In this document: in pieces, positions 8,619 through 16,694 of the stretch
Numbering within the stretch: the stretch's first letter is position 1
Layout of the letters: the number at the start of each line of letters is the position of its first letter
The notes under the pieces: generated by a model
What the model was told of the DNA's origin: nothing
The model's database searches: none
What the model saw: the letters and a program-made list of their open reading frames with translations, nothing else
Assembly: GCA_049324435.1 (NCBI GenBank)
Contig: JBMOOQ010000063.1
Location: 62,001 to 126,000 of the forward strand
Direction: 5' to 3'
DNA: 64,000 bases
Source: Pseudorhodoplanes sp049324435
Lineage (GTDB): Bacteria; Pseudomonadota; Alphaproteobacteria; Rhizobiales; Xanthobacteraceae
Program-made: the position numbers and the translations under genes

Positions 8619-8640
8619 CCGCCGTTAACCTTAACGGCGG
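8619..8640. promoter_or_regulatory. Perfect palindrome with 10-bp arms in the gap before the DUF2778 gene
   Basis: Arms CCGCCGTTAA and TTAACGGCGG are separated by CC and lie 60 bp after the barrel gene. There is no T run, so it is either an operator with TTAA cores or a weak terminator. Confidence 0.4.
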
Positions 8641-8689
8641 GTTGCCCAATGCCGCCACGGTTTTGTCGCTTACACTCCATCCTTGCGCC

Positions 8690-8706
8690 TTTACCCGCGT
8701 TTAACC
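8690..8706 (+). promoter_or_regulatory. CtrA-box-like element upstream of the DUF2778 gene
   Basis: TTTACC-N5-TTAACC, which fits TTTA-N7-TTAAC, one base from the CtrA consensus, lies about 60-75 bp before the chosen start at 8767. The same pattern recurs upstream of cheA at 19406. Confidence 0.45.
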
Positions 8707-8766
8707 ACGCAGGTCCAAGGTGAATGGGGGATATTCTCGTTGGGTTGTGTGGGGGACTTGCGTTCC

Positions 8767-9822
8767 ATGACGCGTGCGACCTCGAGCCGGCGCGTCGGGA
8801 CGCGCACGCGGCAAGCCTCGGTATTTTTGACTCGCCTGGCCGGCTCGCTGGCGCGCAGCATGGCGGCGATTGCTGTCGCCTTCCTTGTCGTGACCGGCCT
8901 ACTCACAGCCGCCGGCTGGCTGTTCTCGGTCGCCCATGACGCGCGCGAGGAGCGCCGCACCACCATCGGCCTTCCGCCCCAGGGCAAACTCTCCTGGCTG
9001 TCGATCCCGGCCACGGCCGTCGCCTCGACGGTTCCCTACATCACCCGCAACTGGCCCGAGGACGAGCAGAAGCCCGAAGTGACCGGCTCGCTGACACCGA
9101 AGACCATCGCCCTTCCCGCGTCCGGTCTGCTCGGCGACAGCGGCGAACAGCCGATCTTCTTCAGCGCCGAGAGCCGTCACAATTACCAGTTCGAGCAGCG
9201 CTTCGCCGCGTTGACCGACCGTTTCGACAGCCGCCCATTCTTCTCCAGCAGCACGGTCGAGCGCATCGTGCGCGAGAAGGGCCAGCCGCCGATGATCGTT
9301 CCGCGCGGGCGCCGGATGGCGTCGCTGCCGCCGTCGAACGGCATCGCGATCCCTGAGGAGGACCAGGCGCTCGCCAAGACCGCGATCTACGACATCACTG
9401 CCAAGGCGGTATACATGCCGAATGGCGAGAAGCTCGAGGCGCATTCCGGCTTCGGCGAATACATGGACAATCCGAAGCATGTGAAGCTGCGCATGCGCGG
9501 TGTGACCCCGCCGAACACCTACCGGCTCACCATGCGCGAGGCGCTGTTCCACGGCGTGGAAGCGATCCGCATGAACCCGGAGGACAAGGCGGCGATGTTC
9601 GGCCGTGCCGGCATCCTCGTCCACCCCTACATGCTTGGGCCGAACGGCCAGTCCAACGGCTGTGTCTCGATCAAGGACTATCCGAAATTCCTTGCGGCGT
9701 TCAAACGCGGCGAGGTCAACCGGATGATCGTGGTGTTCCGCCTGCCCGAGCCGCCCGCAGCCTATGCGCGCCGCCAGCAGCAATTGGGCAAGACCGCAGG
9801 CAAGACGGCGAATGCGCTATAA
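8767..9822 (+). CDS. DUF2778 (Tlde1-like) L,D-transpeptidase-fold protein, membrane-anchored
   Basis: A 351-residue protein. A basic N-terminus (MTRATSSRRVGTRTRQ) precedes one membrane segment (about 34-58, SMAAIAVAFLVVTGLLTAAGW) and a disordered periplasmic linker. The C-terminal DUF2778/Tlde1 domain starts at TAIYDITAKAVYMPNGEKLEAHSG and carries the LD-transpeptidase-like catalytic block HPYMLGPNGQ-SNGCVSIKDY with the His and Cys expected for catalysis. Such domains cut or exchange peptidoglycan cross-links in the periplasm. The ATG at 8767 is preferred over 8683 because a purine-rich GGGGGAC precedes it and the upstream codons are unlike the family. A CtrA-box-like element precedes it. Confidence 0.8.
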   Translation: MTRATSSRRVGTRTRQASVFLTRLAGSLARSMAAIAVAFLVVTGLLTAAGWLFSVAHDAREERRTTIGLPPQGKLSWLSIPATAVASTVPYITRNWPEDEQKPEVTGSLTPKTIALPASGLLGDSGEQPIFFSAESRHNYQFEQRFAALTDRFDSRPFFSSSTVERIVREKGQPPMIVPRGRRMASLPPSNGIAIPEEDQALAKTAIYDITAKAVYMPNGEKLEAHSGFGEYMDNPKHVKLRMRGVTPPNTYRLTMREALFHGVEAIRMNPEDKAAMFGRAGILVHPYMLGPNGQSNGCVSIKDYPKFLAAFKRGEVNRMIVVFRLPEPPAAYARRQQQLGKTAGKTANAL

Positions 9823-9959
9823 CGGCGGGGCGTACTTTTCGCCGCGCCAAGCCTTGCAATCGCAATCTCGATTTCTAGATTTTCGCCGCGCGGCCGGGCC
9901 TCGCCCTGGCCGACCGTCCGATTCGTTAAGGCAATCTGATCGACATTGCGGATGGCGCC

Positions 9960-11093
9960 ATGCGGATTGCGCGCTCTTCTCTTTGTTTCTGTGCCGTAGT
10001 TTTCACGGGCCTGACGGCGATAGCCGGTCCCGCACCGGCGCAGGTTCCAGATCTGACCGGGAGCCGTATCCCGACTTTGGCACCGCTGGTCCGGGAGGTG
10101 ACCCCGGCGGTTGTCAATATCTCGGTGTCGGGCAAGGTGCTGCGGGATAACCCGCTCTACAGTGACCCGTTGTTTCGCGAATTCTTCGACGTGCCGCGGC
10201 AGCTCGAAAAAGAGGTGCGTGCGGCCGGTTCCGGCGTCATCGTGGACAGTCAGAATGGCTATGTCTTGACCGCCAATCATGTGGTTGCGGAGATATCATC
10301 CGCGCAAGTGACGACAAAGGACGGCCGCCGTTTCACGGCGCGGCTGGTCGGACGCGATCCCGCGACCGACATCGCCGTGTTACAGATCCAGGGCGGTACC
10401 GGTCTCAAGGCATTGCCGATGGGGGATAGCGACCGCCTGGAGGTCGGCGACTTCGTCATCGCGGTCGGCAATCCGTTCGGTCTCGGACAGACCGTCACCT
10501 CCGGCCTCGTCAGTGCGCTCGGCCGCACCGGTCTCGGCAAGCAGGGCTATGAGGACTTCATCCAGACCGACGCCCCGATCAATCCTGGGAATTCCGGCGG
10601 CGCTCTGATCTCGTTGCGCGGCGAGCTGATCGGCATCAACACCGCGATCATTTCGCCCGGCGGCGGCAATGTCGGCATCGGCTTTGCGGTGCCGATCAAC
10701 ATGGCGCGGCAGGTCATGGATCAGATCGTGCGCACCGGGCGCGTGGCACGCGGACGCATCGGCGTTTCGGTTGACGATCCGCTGCCGGCGGCCGGCCGCA
10801 ATCCGGCACCGGCGGGTGCGCGCATCGTCGCGGTGGCCCCCGGCTCCGCGGCAGCCGCCGCCGGGCTTCGCGAAGGCGATATTGTTTTTGAGGCGGACGG
10901 AGTCCCGATCCGCAGCGGTACGCAATTGCGCAATAAGATCGGATTGACGCCGGTCGGCCGCACGGTTCAGCTCGCGATCCGGCGCAATAACGCGACGTTC
11001 ATAGCGGATGTGACGGTCGCTCCGGCGCGCGACGCACAGCCCTCGGCACGGTTCGGACGCCATAGCCGGTCTCAGCCGTCCGACGCGCAATAA
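9960..11093 (+). CDS. HtrA/DegP-family periplasmic serine protease with one PDZ domain
   Basis: A 377-residue trypsin-like protease. A signal peptide (residues 1-28, to PAPAQ) is followed by the protease domain with His107 (VLTANHVVA), Asp137 (RDPATDIAVL) and Ser212 (INPGNSGGAL), a complete triad. A single PDZ domain (about 265-350, RIGVSVDD...GDIVFEADGVPI) follows. One PDZ and no C-terminal second PDZ make it DegS/DegQ-short-like rather than full DegP, but the cleavable signal suggests a soluble periplasmic quality-control enzyme rather than a DegS anchor. It probably degrades or refolds misfolded envelope proteins. Confidence 0.92.
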   Translation: MRIARSSLCFCAVVFTGLTAIAGPAPAQVPDLTGSRIPTLAPLVREVTPAVVNISVSGKVLRDNPLYSDPLFREFFDVPRQLEKEVRAAGSGVIVDSQNGYVLTANHVVAEISSAQVTTKDGRRFTARLVGRDPATDIAVLQIQGGTGLKALPMGDSDRLEVGDFVIAVGNPFGLGQTVTSGLVSALGRTGLGKQGYEDFIQTDAPINPGNSGGALISLRGELIGINTAIISPGGGNVGIGFAVPINMARQVMDQIVRTGRVARGRIGVSVDDPLPAAGRNPAPAGARIVAVAPGSAAAAAGLREGDIVFEADGVPIRSGTQLRNKIGLTPVGRTVQLAIRRNNATFIADVTVAPARDAQPSARFGRHSRSQPSDAQ

Positions 11094-11152
11094 CGAAGCC
11101 GGAGCGCACCGGCCCGGTTGTTGTCCGGTGCACGCGATCTTTGACCGAAATC

Positions 11153-11248
11153 CTACTGCGCCGTTTGCGGTTGCGAGAGTCGTCCAGGCCGCATCTGTGC
11201 GGCAAGCACAATCCCTGCAATCAGCAGCAGGGCGAACATCGTCTTCAT
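11153..11248 (-). CDS. 31-residue single-span membrane or secreted peptide
   Basis: The reading frame MKTMFALLLIAGIVLAAQMR... (31 residues) consists of a hydrophobic helix followed by a polar tail (PGRLSQPQTAQ). Its ATG overlaps the stop of the 62-residue gene upstream by 4 bp (ATGA). GGAGAT sits 7-8 bases before the start, so translation is plausible. It is the last gene of a three-gene set of small proteins. The function is unknown; it could be a small membrane regulator or a secreted peptide. Confidence 0.5.
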   Translation of the reverse strand: MKTMFALLLIAGIVLAAQMRPGRLSQPQTAQ

Positions 11249-11433
11249 CGCACGATCTCCGCTTTCCTGCGCATTGACGCAACCATGTCCGGCTGCAACT
11301 GCCACGCAAAAAGCCGCAGCGCGCCGGCGCCGGGAAATGGCGGCGTCGGCGGTTCCGAATCGCGCGCGAAATTCACCCGCACGACATTCTGTTCGCGGCC
11401 GATCACATAGCGGTCGAGGTGGCTCGCGATCAT
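11245..11433 (-). CDS. Small hypothetical protein (62 aa)
   Basis: A 62-residue frame beginning MIASHLDRYVIGREQNVVRVNFARD. It lies 10 bp downstream of the 112-residue gene, and its stop overlaps the next small gene. No family is recognised. The N-terminal part looks like a small folded strand-helix unit, and the tail is basic (ASMRRKAEIVR). It is called a gene because of its tight packing with its neighbours. The ribosome site (GGGGCAGGG) is moderate. Confidence 0.5.
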   Translation of the reverse strand: MIASHLDRYVIGREQNVVRVNFARDSEPPTPPFPGAGALRLFAWQLQPDMVASMRRKAEIVR

Positions 11434-11443
11434 CGCCCTGCCC

Positions 11444-11782
11444 CTATTGCAGCGAACGGCCCTGATCGGGATCGGTATTGCGGCCGCGCAGCAACCCCCG
11501 CAGCCGCCGCTTGCGCGGGCGGGGCGAGGCACCGGGCATCGCCTCGTTCGCCTGCCGGTCGAGCTCGCGCAGGCAATCCATGATATCGTCGAAGCGTACG
11601 CGCGTGCCGCCCGGGATTTCGCGAAGCTCGGGGGCCGCTTCCAGCGCGCAGGCATCCGACGCCCAGGAGGCGAGGATCGCACGCTTCTCGTTTAAGGAGA
11701 GGTCGGGATCGCGCACAACATCGCCGGGATGCGCGAAGGCGCGCGCGGGGTGCAGCAGATCGTCGATCGTGAAGGCTCTCAC
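11444..11782 (-). CDS. Conserved hypothetical protein (112 aa), GTG start
   Basis: The 112-residue product starts VRAFTIDDLLHPARAFAHPGDVVRDPDLSLNEKRAILASWASDAC, a sequence I associate with a small conserved protein of Bradyrhizobiaceae and relatives with no assigned function. The middle part (FDDIMDCLRELDRQ) is helical and the tail is basic (PRPRKRRLRGLLRGR), possibly nucleic-acid binding. The GTG at 11782 is chosen because GGAGG lies 8 bases upstream; the frame further upstream (to 12082) is basic junk unlike the family. It heads a compact operon of three small genes. Confidence 0.75.
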   Translation of the reverse strand: MRAFTIDDLLHPARAFAHPGDVVRDPDLSLNEKRAILASWASDACALEAAPELREIPGGTRVRFDDIMDCLRELDRQANEAMPGASPRPRKRRLRGLLRGRNTDPDQGRSLQ

Positions 11783-12006
11783 AGCAACATCCTCCGTAGA
11801 GCAATATGGCCATGAGCGGAGTGCCGGACGTCCTCCGGCGCCCGCGACAGGCCCGGTCCGGGCCCTGTCTTTTCGACGCGATTTAGGGCAGCGCCGGGCG
11901 CCGTCAAGAGGGTCAGGGCGGCGCAACGAGGCGTCCACCCTTCTCGATTCCTTCTGATCTTTCAACCGCTTATCGGGCGGCGGCGCCATGTCGCGGCGGT
12001 CCCGCC

Positions 12007-12753
12007 TCAGCGGTCGCCGGCGCCGGACTCCTTCACCGCAAGGCCGTGCGAGAGCGCCACCCGCTCGTCGAACACGAAGCATTCGCCCTGCCAGCGGCTG
12101 TCGGCCTCCGGAACCTTTTCGAGATAATTCAGGATGCCGCCCTTGAGGTGATAGACCTCGGCAAAGCCCTGCGCGAGCAGATAGGCGCTCGCCTTCTCGC
12201 AGCGGATGCCGCCGGTGCAGAACATCGCGATGCGGCGGTGCCGGCCGGGATCGAGTTCGCGCGCCGTATAGTCGCGGAATTCGCTGAAGCGGGTCAGCTT
12301 CGGATTCACCGCGCCGGCGAAGGTCCCCATCTGCACCTCGAAATCGTTACGGGTGTCGATGAGAAGGGTCTGCGCGTCGGCAATCAGCGCGTTCCAGTCC
12401 GCGGGATCGACATAGGTTCCGACCTGTTTCGTCGGGTCGGCCGTACGGTCGCCCAGCGTGACGATCTCCTTTTTCAGCCGCACCTTCATCCGCTTGAACG
12501 GCATGACGGGCGCGGTGGAATATTTCAGTTCGAGATTGTCGAGCCGCCCGCCGAGCAGCGCGCCGTTCTGCAGCTCGGCAATCAACGCATCGATGGCGTC
12601 ATCCGCGCCAGCCACGGTGCCGTTGATCCCCTCCTGCGCCAGCAGGATCGTGCCCTTGATCGCGAGCGCGTCGCACAGCGCGCGCAGCGGCTCGCGCAAA
12701 TCGCGGAAATCCGGCAGCGGAACGAATTGATAAAGGGCGGCGACTTTCAGCAT
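12007..12753 (-). CDS. trhO: tRNA uridine(34) hydroxylase TrhO (rhodanese family, YceA type)
   Basis: A 248-residue rhodanese-like protein. It contains the acylphosphatase-like N-terminal domain (VAALYQFVPLPDFRDLREPL, LLAQEGINGTVAG) and a rhodanese domain with the active-site loop around Cys179 (MFCTGGIRCEKASA). It ends with a typical YLEKVPEADSRWQGECFVFDERV segment. TrhO uses O2 to make 5-hydroxyuridine at the wobble position of certain tRNAs. The length is shorter than E. coli TrhO but usual for alphaproteobacteria. The start at 12753 gives the expected MLKVAALYQF. It is divergent from the DMT exporter with about 118 bp between. Confidence 0.9.
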   Translation of the reverse strand: MLKVAALYQFVPLPDFRDLREPLRALCDALAIKGTILLAQEGINGTVAGADDAIDALIAELQNGALLGGRLDNLELKYSTAPVMPFKRMKVRLKKEIVTLGDRTADPTKQVGTYVDPADWNALIADAQTLLIDTRNDFEVQMGTFAGAVNPKLTRFSEFRDYTARELDPGRHRRIAMFCTGGIRCEKASAYLLAQGFAEVYHLKGGILNYLEKVPEADSRWQGECFVFDERVALSHGLAVKESGAGDR

Positions 12754-12871
12754 GACGGATGCGTTTAGCAGGAAATTCCGTATACGGCCATGGCACTGGC
12801 CCTGCATATGCCTGACACGGCAAATCGCGCTATACACCCGCTCCGTTCATCTCCTCATCTCCGCGAAATCC

Positions 12872-13783
12872 ATGGACGCCAAGACACAGCACGCGGATAC
12901 GAAACACCGCGCCCTCATCTCCGGCCGCACCGCGACGCTGATCGGGTTCGGCGCGGTGCTGCTGTGGGGCACGCTGGCGACGCTGACCACGCTGAAGGGC
13001 GGCGACATTCCACCGTTCCAGTCGACCGCCATCACCTTCGCGGTCGGCGGCGCGACGATTGCGGCCTACGCGATCGCAACCGGCGCGACCCGGGCGATGA
13101 TGCCGACGCTGCAATCGTTTCTCCTCGGCATCTACGGGCTGTTCGTCTTTCACGTGCTTTACTTTGCCGCGCTGAAATTCGCTCCGCCAGCCGAAGCCGG
13201 TCTCATCGCCTCGCTCTGGGCGCTGCTCACCGTCCTCCTCTCCGGTTTCCTGCCCGGCGTGACGCTGAGCTGGCGGCACATCGCCGGTGCACTGATGGGC
13301 TTCTCCGCGGCGGCCCTCCTCGTGTGGGACAAGGTCGGTGCGTCCAGCGGATATCCCGACGCCCTGCTCGGCTTCAGCTTCGCCTTCGCCAGCGCAGTGG
13401 TCTGGGCGACATATTCCGTCATGTCGCGGCTGATTGCGGCGGTGCCGAGCGAAAGCGTCGCGCCGGCCTGTTTTGCAACCGCCCTGCTCGCGCTCGCCTG
13501 CAATCTGATGTTCGAGAGCTGGGTGCCGCCGACGGCCTCGCAATGGATCGCGATGGTATTGCTGGGGCTCGGGCCGATCGGCGCTGCCTTCATGCTGTGG
13601 GACATCGGCATGAAGCATGGCAACGTCGCGTTCCTGGGCGTGCTCGGCTACGCCTCGCCCGTGATCTCGACCGCGTTGCTGATCTCGCTCGGCTTTGCCG
13701 CGCCAACCTGGGTGCTGCTCGTTTCGGTCACGCTGATCGTGCTGGCAGCACGGCTCGCAGCCCCGCGGCGGCGTAAATCATAA
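12872..13783 (+). CDS. DMT-superfamily (EamA) exporter, YddG-like
   Basis: A 303-residue integral membrane protein with ten predicted hydrophobic segments arranged as two EamA repeats: TATLIGFGAVLLWGTLATLTT at the start and PVISTALLISLGFAAPTWVLL near the end. The opening segment resembles the aromatic amino acid exporter YddG, so export of aromatic amino acids or similar metabolites is a reasonable guess only. The start at 12872 is chosen because the preceding in-frame codons run back through the promoter region of trhO. It stands alone on the plus strand and converges with cheR, with only 8 bp between stops. Confidence 0.85.
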   Translation: MDAKTQHADTKHRALISGRTATLIGFGAVLLWGTLATLTTLKGGDIPPFQSTAITFAVGGATIAAYAIATGATRAMMPTLQSFLLGIYGLFVFHVLYFAALKFAPPAEAGLIASLWALLTVLLSGFLPGVTLSWRHIAGALMGFSAAALLVWDKVGASSGYPDALLGFSFAFASAVVWATYSVMSRLIAAVPSESVAPACFATALLALACNLMFESWVPPTASQWIAMVLLGLGPIGAAFMLWDIGMKHGNVAFLGVLGYASPVISTALLISLGFAAPTWVLLVSVTLIVLAARLAAPRRRKS

Positions 13784-13791
13784 GCCTTCAG

Positions 13792-14652
13792 TCAGGATGC
13801 CAGGCTTTTCACCGGAAAGCGCACGATTTTTTCCGCCACCGGATCGGCCGGTGCATACAGGCCGCGCTTGTCCGGCACCGATTTGAAAGCCTGCGTCAGC
13901 CCAACCGTGGTCTCGGCAGCGCCAAGGATCAAATAGCCGTCATGCGGAACGACCCGGGCCAACCGGTCGAGTACGTCGGATTTGGTGGGTTGATCGAAAT
14001 AGATCAGCACGTTACGGCAGACCACGAGATCGAACACGCCCAGCCGTGAGAAATCGGACAGCAGATTGAACGGCCGGTATTGCACCATCGCGCGGATCTC
14101 CGGCGCAATCTGCCAGAGATCGCCATGCTGGGTGAAGTATTTGAGCAGCAACTGGATCGGCAAGCCGCGCTGCACCTCGAACTGGCTGTAAATGCCAGCC
14201 TCTGCCTTGGCCAACACGTCGTGCGACAGGTCGGTTGCCAGGATTTCGATGCGAAAGCCGTCGAGCGCCGGCCCCATCTCCTTGATGGTCATTGCGAGCG
14301 AGTATGGCTCCTGACCGGTCGAGGCGGCGGCGCACCAGATGCGGATCCGCTTGTGTCGCTCGCGCCCGGCTATCAGCGCCGGCATGACGACGGTCCGGAC
14401 GTGCTCGAACGGCACCCGGTCGCGGAAAAAGAAGGTCTCGTTCGTGGTCATCGCCTCGACCACCTGTGCGATCAGTCCCTCGTCGTTACCGTCGCGCAGC
14501 CTGTCCGCGAGTTCAAACAGATTGGCGATGCGGTTGCGCTGCGCCACCGGCATCAGCCTGCTTTCGACAAGATATTGCTTTTCCGCCGAGAGCGTCAGAC
14601 CAGAGCGCTCTTTCAGAAGCTTGCGGATGAAATCGAAATCAGCCCCGGTCAC
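13792..14652 (-). CDS. cheR: Chemotaxis protein methyltransferase CheR
   Basis: A 286-residue SAM-dependent glutamate methyltransferase that modifies chemoreceptors. The N-terminal helical domain (DFDFIRKLLKERSGLTLSAEK) is followed by the Rossmann domain with IRIWCAAASTGQEPYSLAM (SAM loop) and FDLVVCRNVLIYFD, both hallmark CheR motifs. The start is a GTG at 14652 whose GTGA overlaps the cheB stop. It is the last gene of the cheA-W-Y-B-R operon. The substrate receptors are not encoded in the window. Confidence 0.95.
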   Translation of the reverse strand: MTGADFDFIRKLLKERSGLTLSAEKQYLVESRLMPVAQRNRIANLFELADRLRDGNDEGLIAQVVEAMTTNETFFFRDRVPFEHVRTVVMPALIAGRERHKRIRIWCAAASTGQEPYSLAMTIKEMGPALDGFRIEILATDLSHDVLAKAEAGIYSQFEVQRGLPIQLLLKYFTQHGDLWQIAPEIRAMVQYRPFNLLSDFSRLGVFDLVVCRNVLIYFDQPTKSDVLDRLARVVPHDGYLILGAAETTVGLTQAFKSVPDKRGLYAPADPVAEKIVRFPVKSLAS

Positions 14653-15797
14653 GCTGGCCTCCCGAATGCGCGCGTGATCGCGGGCGCGATGTCGTGCAGC
14701 GGCAGGACTTCGCAGCACAATCCGGCCTGCGCGACCGCTCCTGGCATGCCCCAGACGATGCTGGTGGCCTCGTCCTGCGCGATGATGCCGCCGCCTGCCG
14801 CAACGATGTCGGCGGCGCCTCGGGCGCCGTCGATTCCCATCCCGGTGAGCACAAGTCCAAGCACCGAGGCGCCGAATACATCGGCGGCCGAGGAAAACAT
14901 GACGTCGACGGCAGGCTTGCAGAAATGCACCGGTGCAGAATCGTCGAGGACGGCCACCGGCCGACCGTTCGTCCGCGCAATTCTGAGATGCCGGTGTCCC
15001 GGCGCGAGATAGATGCGGCCGGGGTGAATCGGTTCGCCATCCTCGGCTTCCCGCGCGAGCCGGCCGGTCGCGAGACCGAGGTGCTCGGCGAGGATCGTGG
15101 TGAAGGTTGGCGGCATGTGCTGTGTGATCAGCACCGGCACGTGATCAATTACCGGGCCAAGCCGGCTGCAAATGTCCGTAAGCGCCTGCGGGCCGCCGGT
15201 GGATGCGCCGATGGCAAGCACGCGCGGCGTCACGGCCGATGGTGCGCGAAGCGCGATCATATGCGCGGCCGGCGCGGAGGCAGCGTGCCCCACATGCGGA
15301 CGCGGTACGCGGCCAGGCGCGGGCGTCAGGCGCGCGCGCGCGCCAAGCTCGCGAATCTTTGCGACCAGCGCCTGCCGGTAGTTTTCACTCGTGATGACGC
15401 CTTGCGGATCAGGCTTCTGAAAGCAATCGAGCGCACCAAGCGACAGCGCGCGCAACGTGATCTCGGCGTTACGGCGCGTCAGCGTCGAAGCCATGATGAC
15501 CGAAAGACCGGGCCTTTTTTTCAGGAGCAGCGGCAGCGCGGTAATGCCGTCCATGTCCGGCATTTCGACATCCAGCACGACGACATCCGGCGCGGCCCGG
15601 TCGAGATAATCGACCGCCTCCCGCCCCGTACGCAACGATGCGACAATTTCGATGGCAGGCTCGACTTCGAGCCAGCGGCGGATGAAGCCCCGCGCCACGG
15701 CCGAATCGTCGACCACCATCACGCGCAGCGGTGTCGCGGCTGCGAATGGCAATCTGGTTTGCGTCTCTCGAAGCGCGGTCACGTCGGCCGACCTCAC
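14649..15797 (-). CDS. cheB: Chemotaxis response regulator / protein-glutamate methylesterase CheB
   Basis: A 382-residue two-domain protein. The receiver domain has Asp76 (VVVLDVEMPDMDG) and the Lys in CFQKPDP. A linker (about 150-190) leads to the methylesterase with a catalytic triad of Ser199 (IGASTGG), His227 (ITQHMPP) and Asp323 (TGMGIDGARG). It demethylates or deamidates chemoreceptors and is activated by CheA phosphate. The ORF starts at GTG 15797; a second in-frame GTG at 15782 has a better-placed GAGG and may be the true start. The stop overlaps cheR by 4 bp. Confidence 0.95.
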   Translation of the reverse strand: MRSADVTALRETQTRLPFAAATPLRVMVVDDSAVARGFIRRWLEVEPAIEIVASLRTGREAVDYLDRAAPDVVVLDVEMPDMDGITALPLLLKKRPGLSVIMASTLTRRNAEITLRALSLGALDCFQKPDPQGVITSENYRQALVAKIRELGARARLTPAPGRVPRPHVGHAASAPAAHMIALRAPSAVTPRVLAIGASTGGPQALTDICSRLGPVIDHVPVLITQHMPPTFTTILAEHLGLATGRLAREAEDGEPIHPGRIYLAPGHRHLRIARTNGRPVAVLDDSAPVHFCKPAVDVMFSSAADVFGASVLGLVLTGMGIDGARGAADIVAAGGGIIAQDEATSIVWGMPGAVAQAGLCCEVLPLHDIAPAITRAFGRPA

Positions 15798-15813
15798 ACC
15801 ACGACAACCGGGT

Positions 15814-16179
15814 TCAGATCAGGCCGACCTCCTGGAATTTCGCTTCAACGATGTCCCGGTCAAACGGCTTCATGATGTACTCGTTGGCGCCGGCATGCAG
15901 AGCACGGGCGATATGCGCAACGTCGTTCTCGGTGGTGCAGAACACCACCTTGGGCCGTTCGCCGCCGGGCATCCGGCGCAACGCCTTGAGGAAATCGTAG
16001 CCATCCATTTTCGGCATATTCCAGTCGAGAAGGATGGCATCGGGCAACATGCGATGGCATTGATCCAGAGCCTGCAGGCCGTCCTCTGCCTCCAAGGTCT
16101 GGAAATCCAGGCCCTCCAGAATCCGCTTCGCGACTTTCCGGATGACGCTGGAATCGTCCACTACCAGACAGGTTTTCAT
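15814..16179 (-). CDS. cheY: Chemotaxis response regulator CheY
   Basis: A 121-residue single-domain receiver. The acidic pair is in CLVVDDSSVIRK, the phospho-acceptor is Asp52 (AILLDWNMPKMDGYDF), the switch Thr is in VVFCTTEND and the Lys is in YIMKPFDRDI. Phospho-CheY binds the flagellar switch. The ATG at 16179 (MKTCLVVDDSS) is preferred to 16197 because it has the GAGGA site and the family N-terminus. It sits between cheW and cheB in the operon. Confidence 0.93.
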   Translation of the reverse strand: MKTCLVVDDSSVIRKVAKRILEGLDFQTLEAEDGLQALDQCHRMLPDAILLDWNMPKMDGYDFLKALRRMPGGERPKVVFCTTENDVAHIARALHAGANEYIMKPFDRDIVEAKFQEVGLI

Positions 16180-16228
16180 CTTGTCCTCACTCGCCATTCT
16201 AGCGGACTGGTCCGCGCGTCCCGCCGCT

Positions 16229-16690
16229 TCATGCGGCCAATTCAGATGATTTCAGATCGAGCAAACGGTCGACATCGAGCACCACGAGAAGGCCTTCATC
16301 CAGCCGGTGGACACCGGATGCGACCTGCTTGAGCCGCTCGTCGAGATTGACCGGCACAGATTCGAGTGTCTCAAGGCCAGGCTTTATCACCTCGCCCACG
16401 CCGTCGATGACAAGCCCATAGGACTCGCCCTCGCTTTCGATCCCCACAGCCATCGCGCCTCGCCCGGGATCTCCTGGAAGACCGAGCCTGCGCCTGAGAT
16501 CGATCGCGGTTACGATTCGGCCGCGCAAGTTGATGACGCCGGCGATGTCATCCGGGGCTAGCGGAACACGGGTCATCTGGTGCAACACGAACACGTCCTG
16601 CACTCGGCTGATCGGCAGCCCGAACAATTGCGAGCCGATCGTGACGGTGACGTATTCGAAGCTTGCGATGGGCGTTTGCGTGTCTGTCAT
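16229..16690 (-). CDS. cheW: Chemotaxis adaptor CheW
   Basis: A 153-residue single CheW domain: FEYVTVTIGSQLFGLPISRVQDVF, then IAGVINLRGRIVTAIDLRRRLGL with the conserved NLRG loop, and YGLVIDGVGEVI. CheW couples chemoreceptors to CheA. It is 4 bp downstream of cheA, so the two are almost certainly co-translated. The length and motif spacing are normal. Confidence 0.95.
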   Translation of the reverse strand: MTDTQTPIASFEYVTVTIGSQLFGLPISRVQDVFVLHQMTRVPLAPDDIAGVINLRGRIVTAIDLRRRLGLPGDPGRGAMAVGIESEGESYGLVIDGVGEVIKPGLETLESVPVNLDERLKQVASGVHRLDEGLLVVLDVDRLLDLKSSELAA

Positions 16691-16694
16691 AATG

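Noticed and set aside
11847..11876. GC-rich hairpin followed by TTTT as a terminator
   Set aside because: The T run is on the plus strand, but no plus-strand gene ends nearby, and on the minus strand there is no T run.
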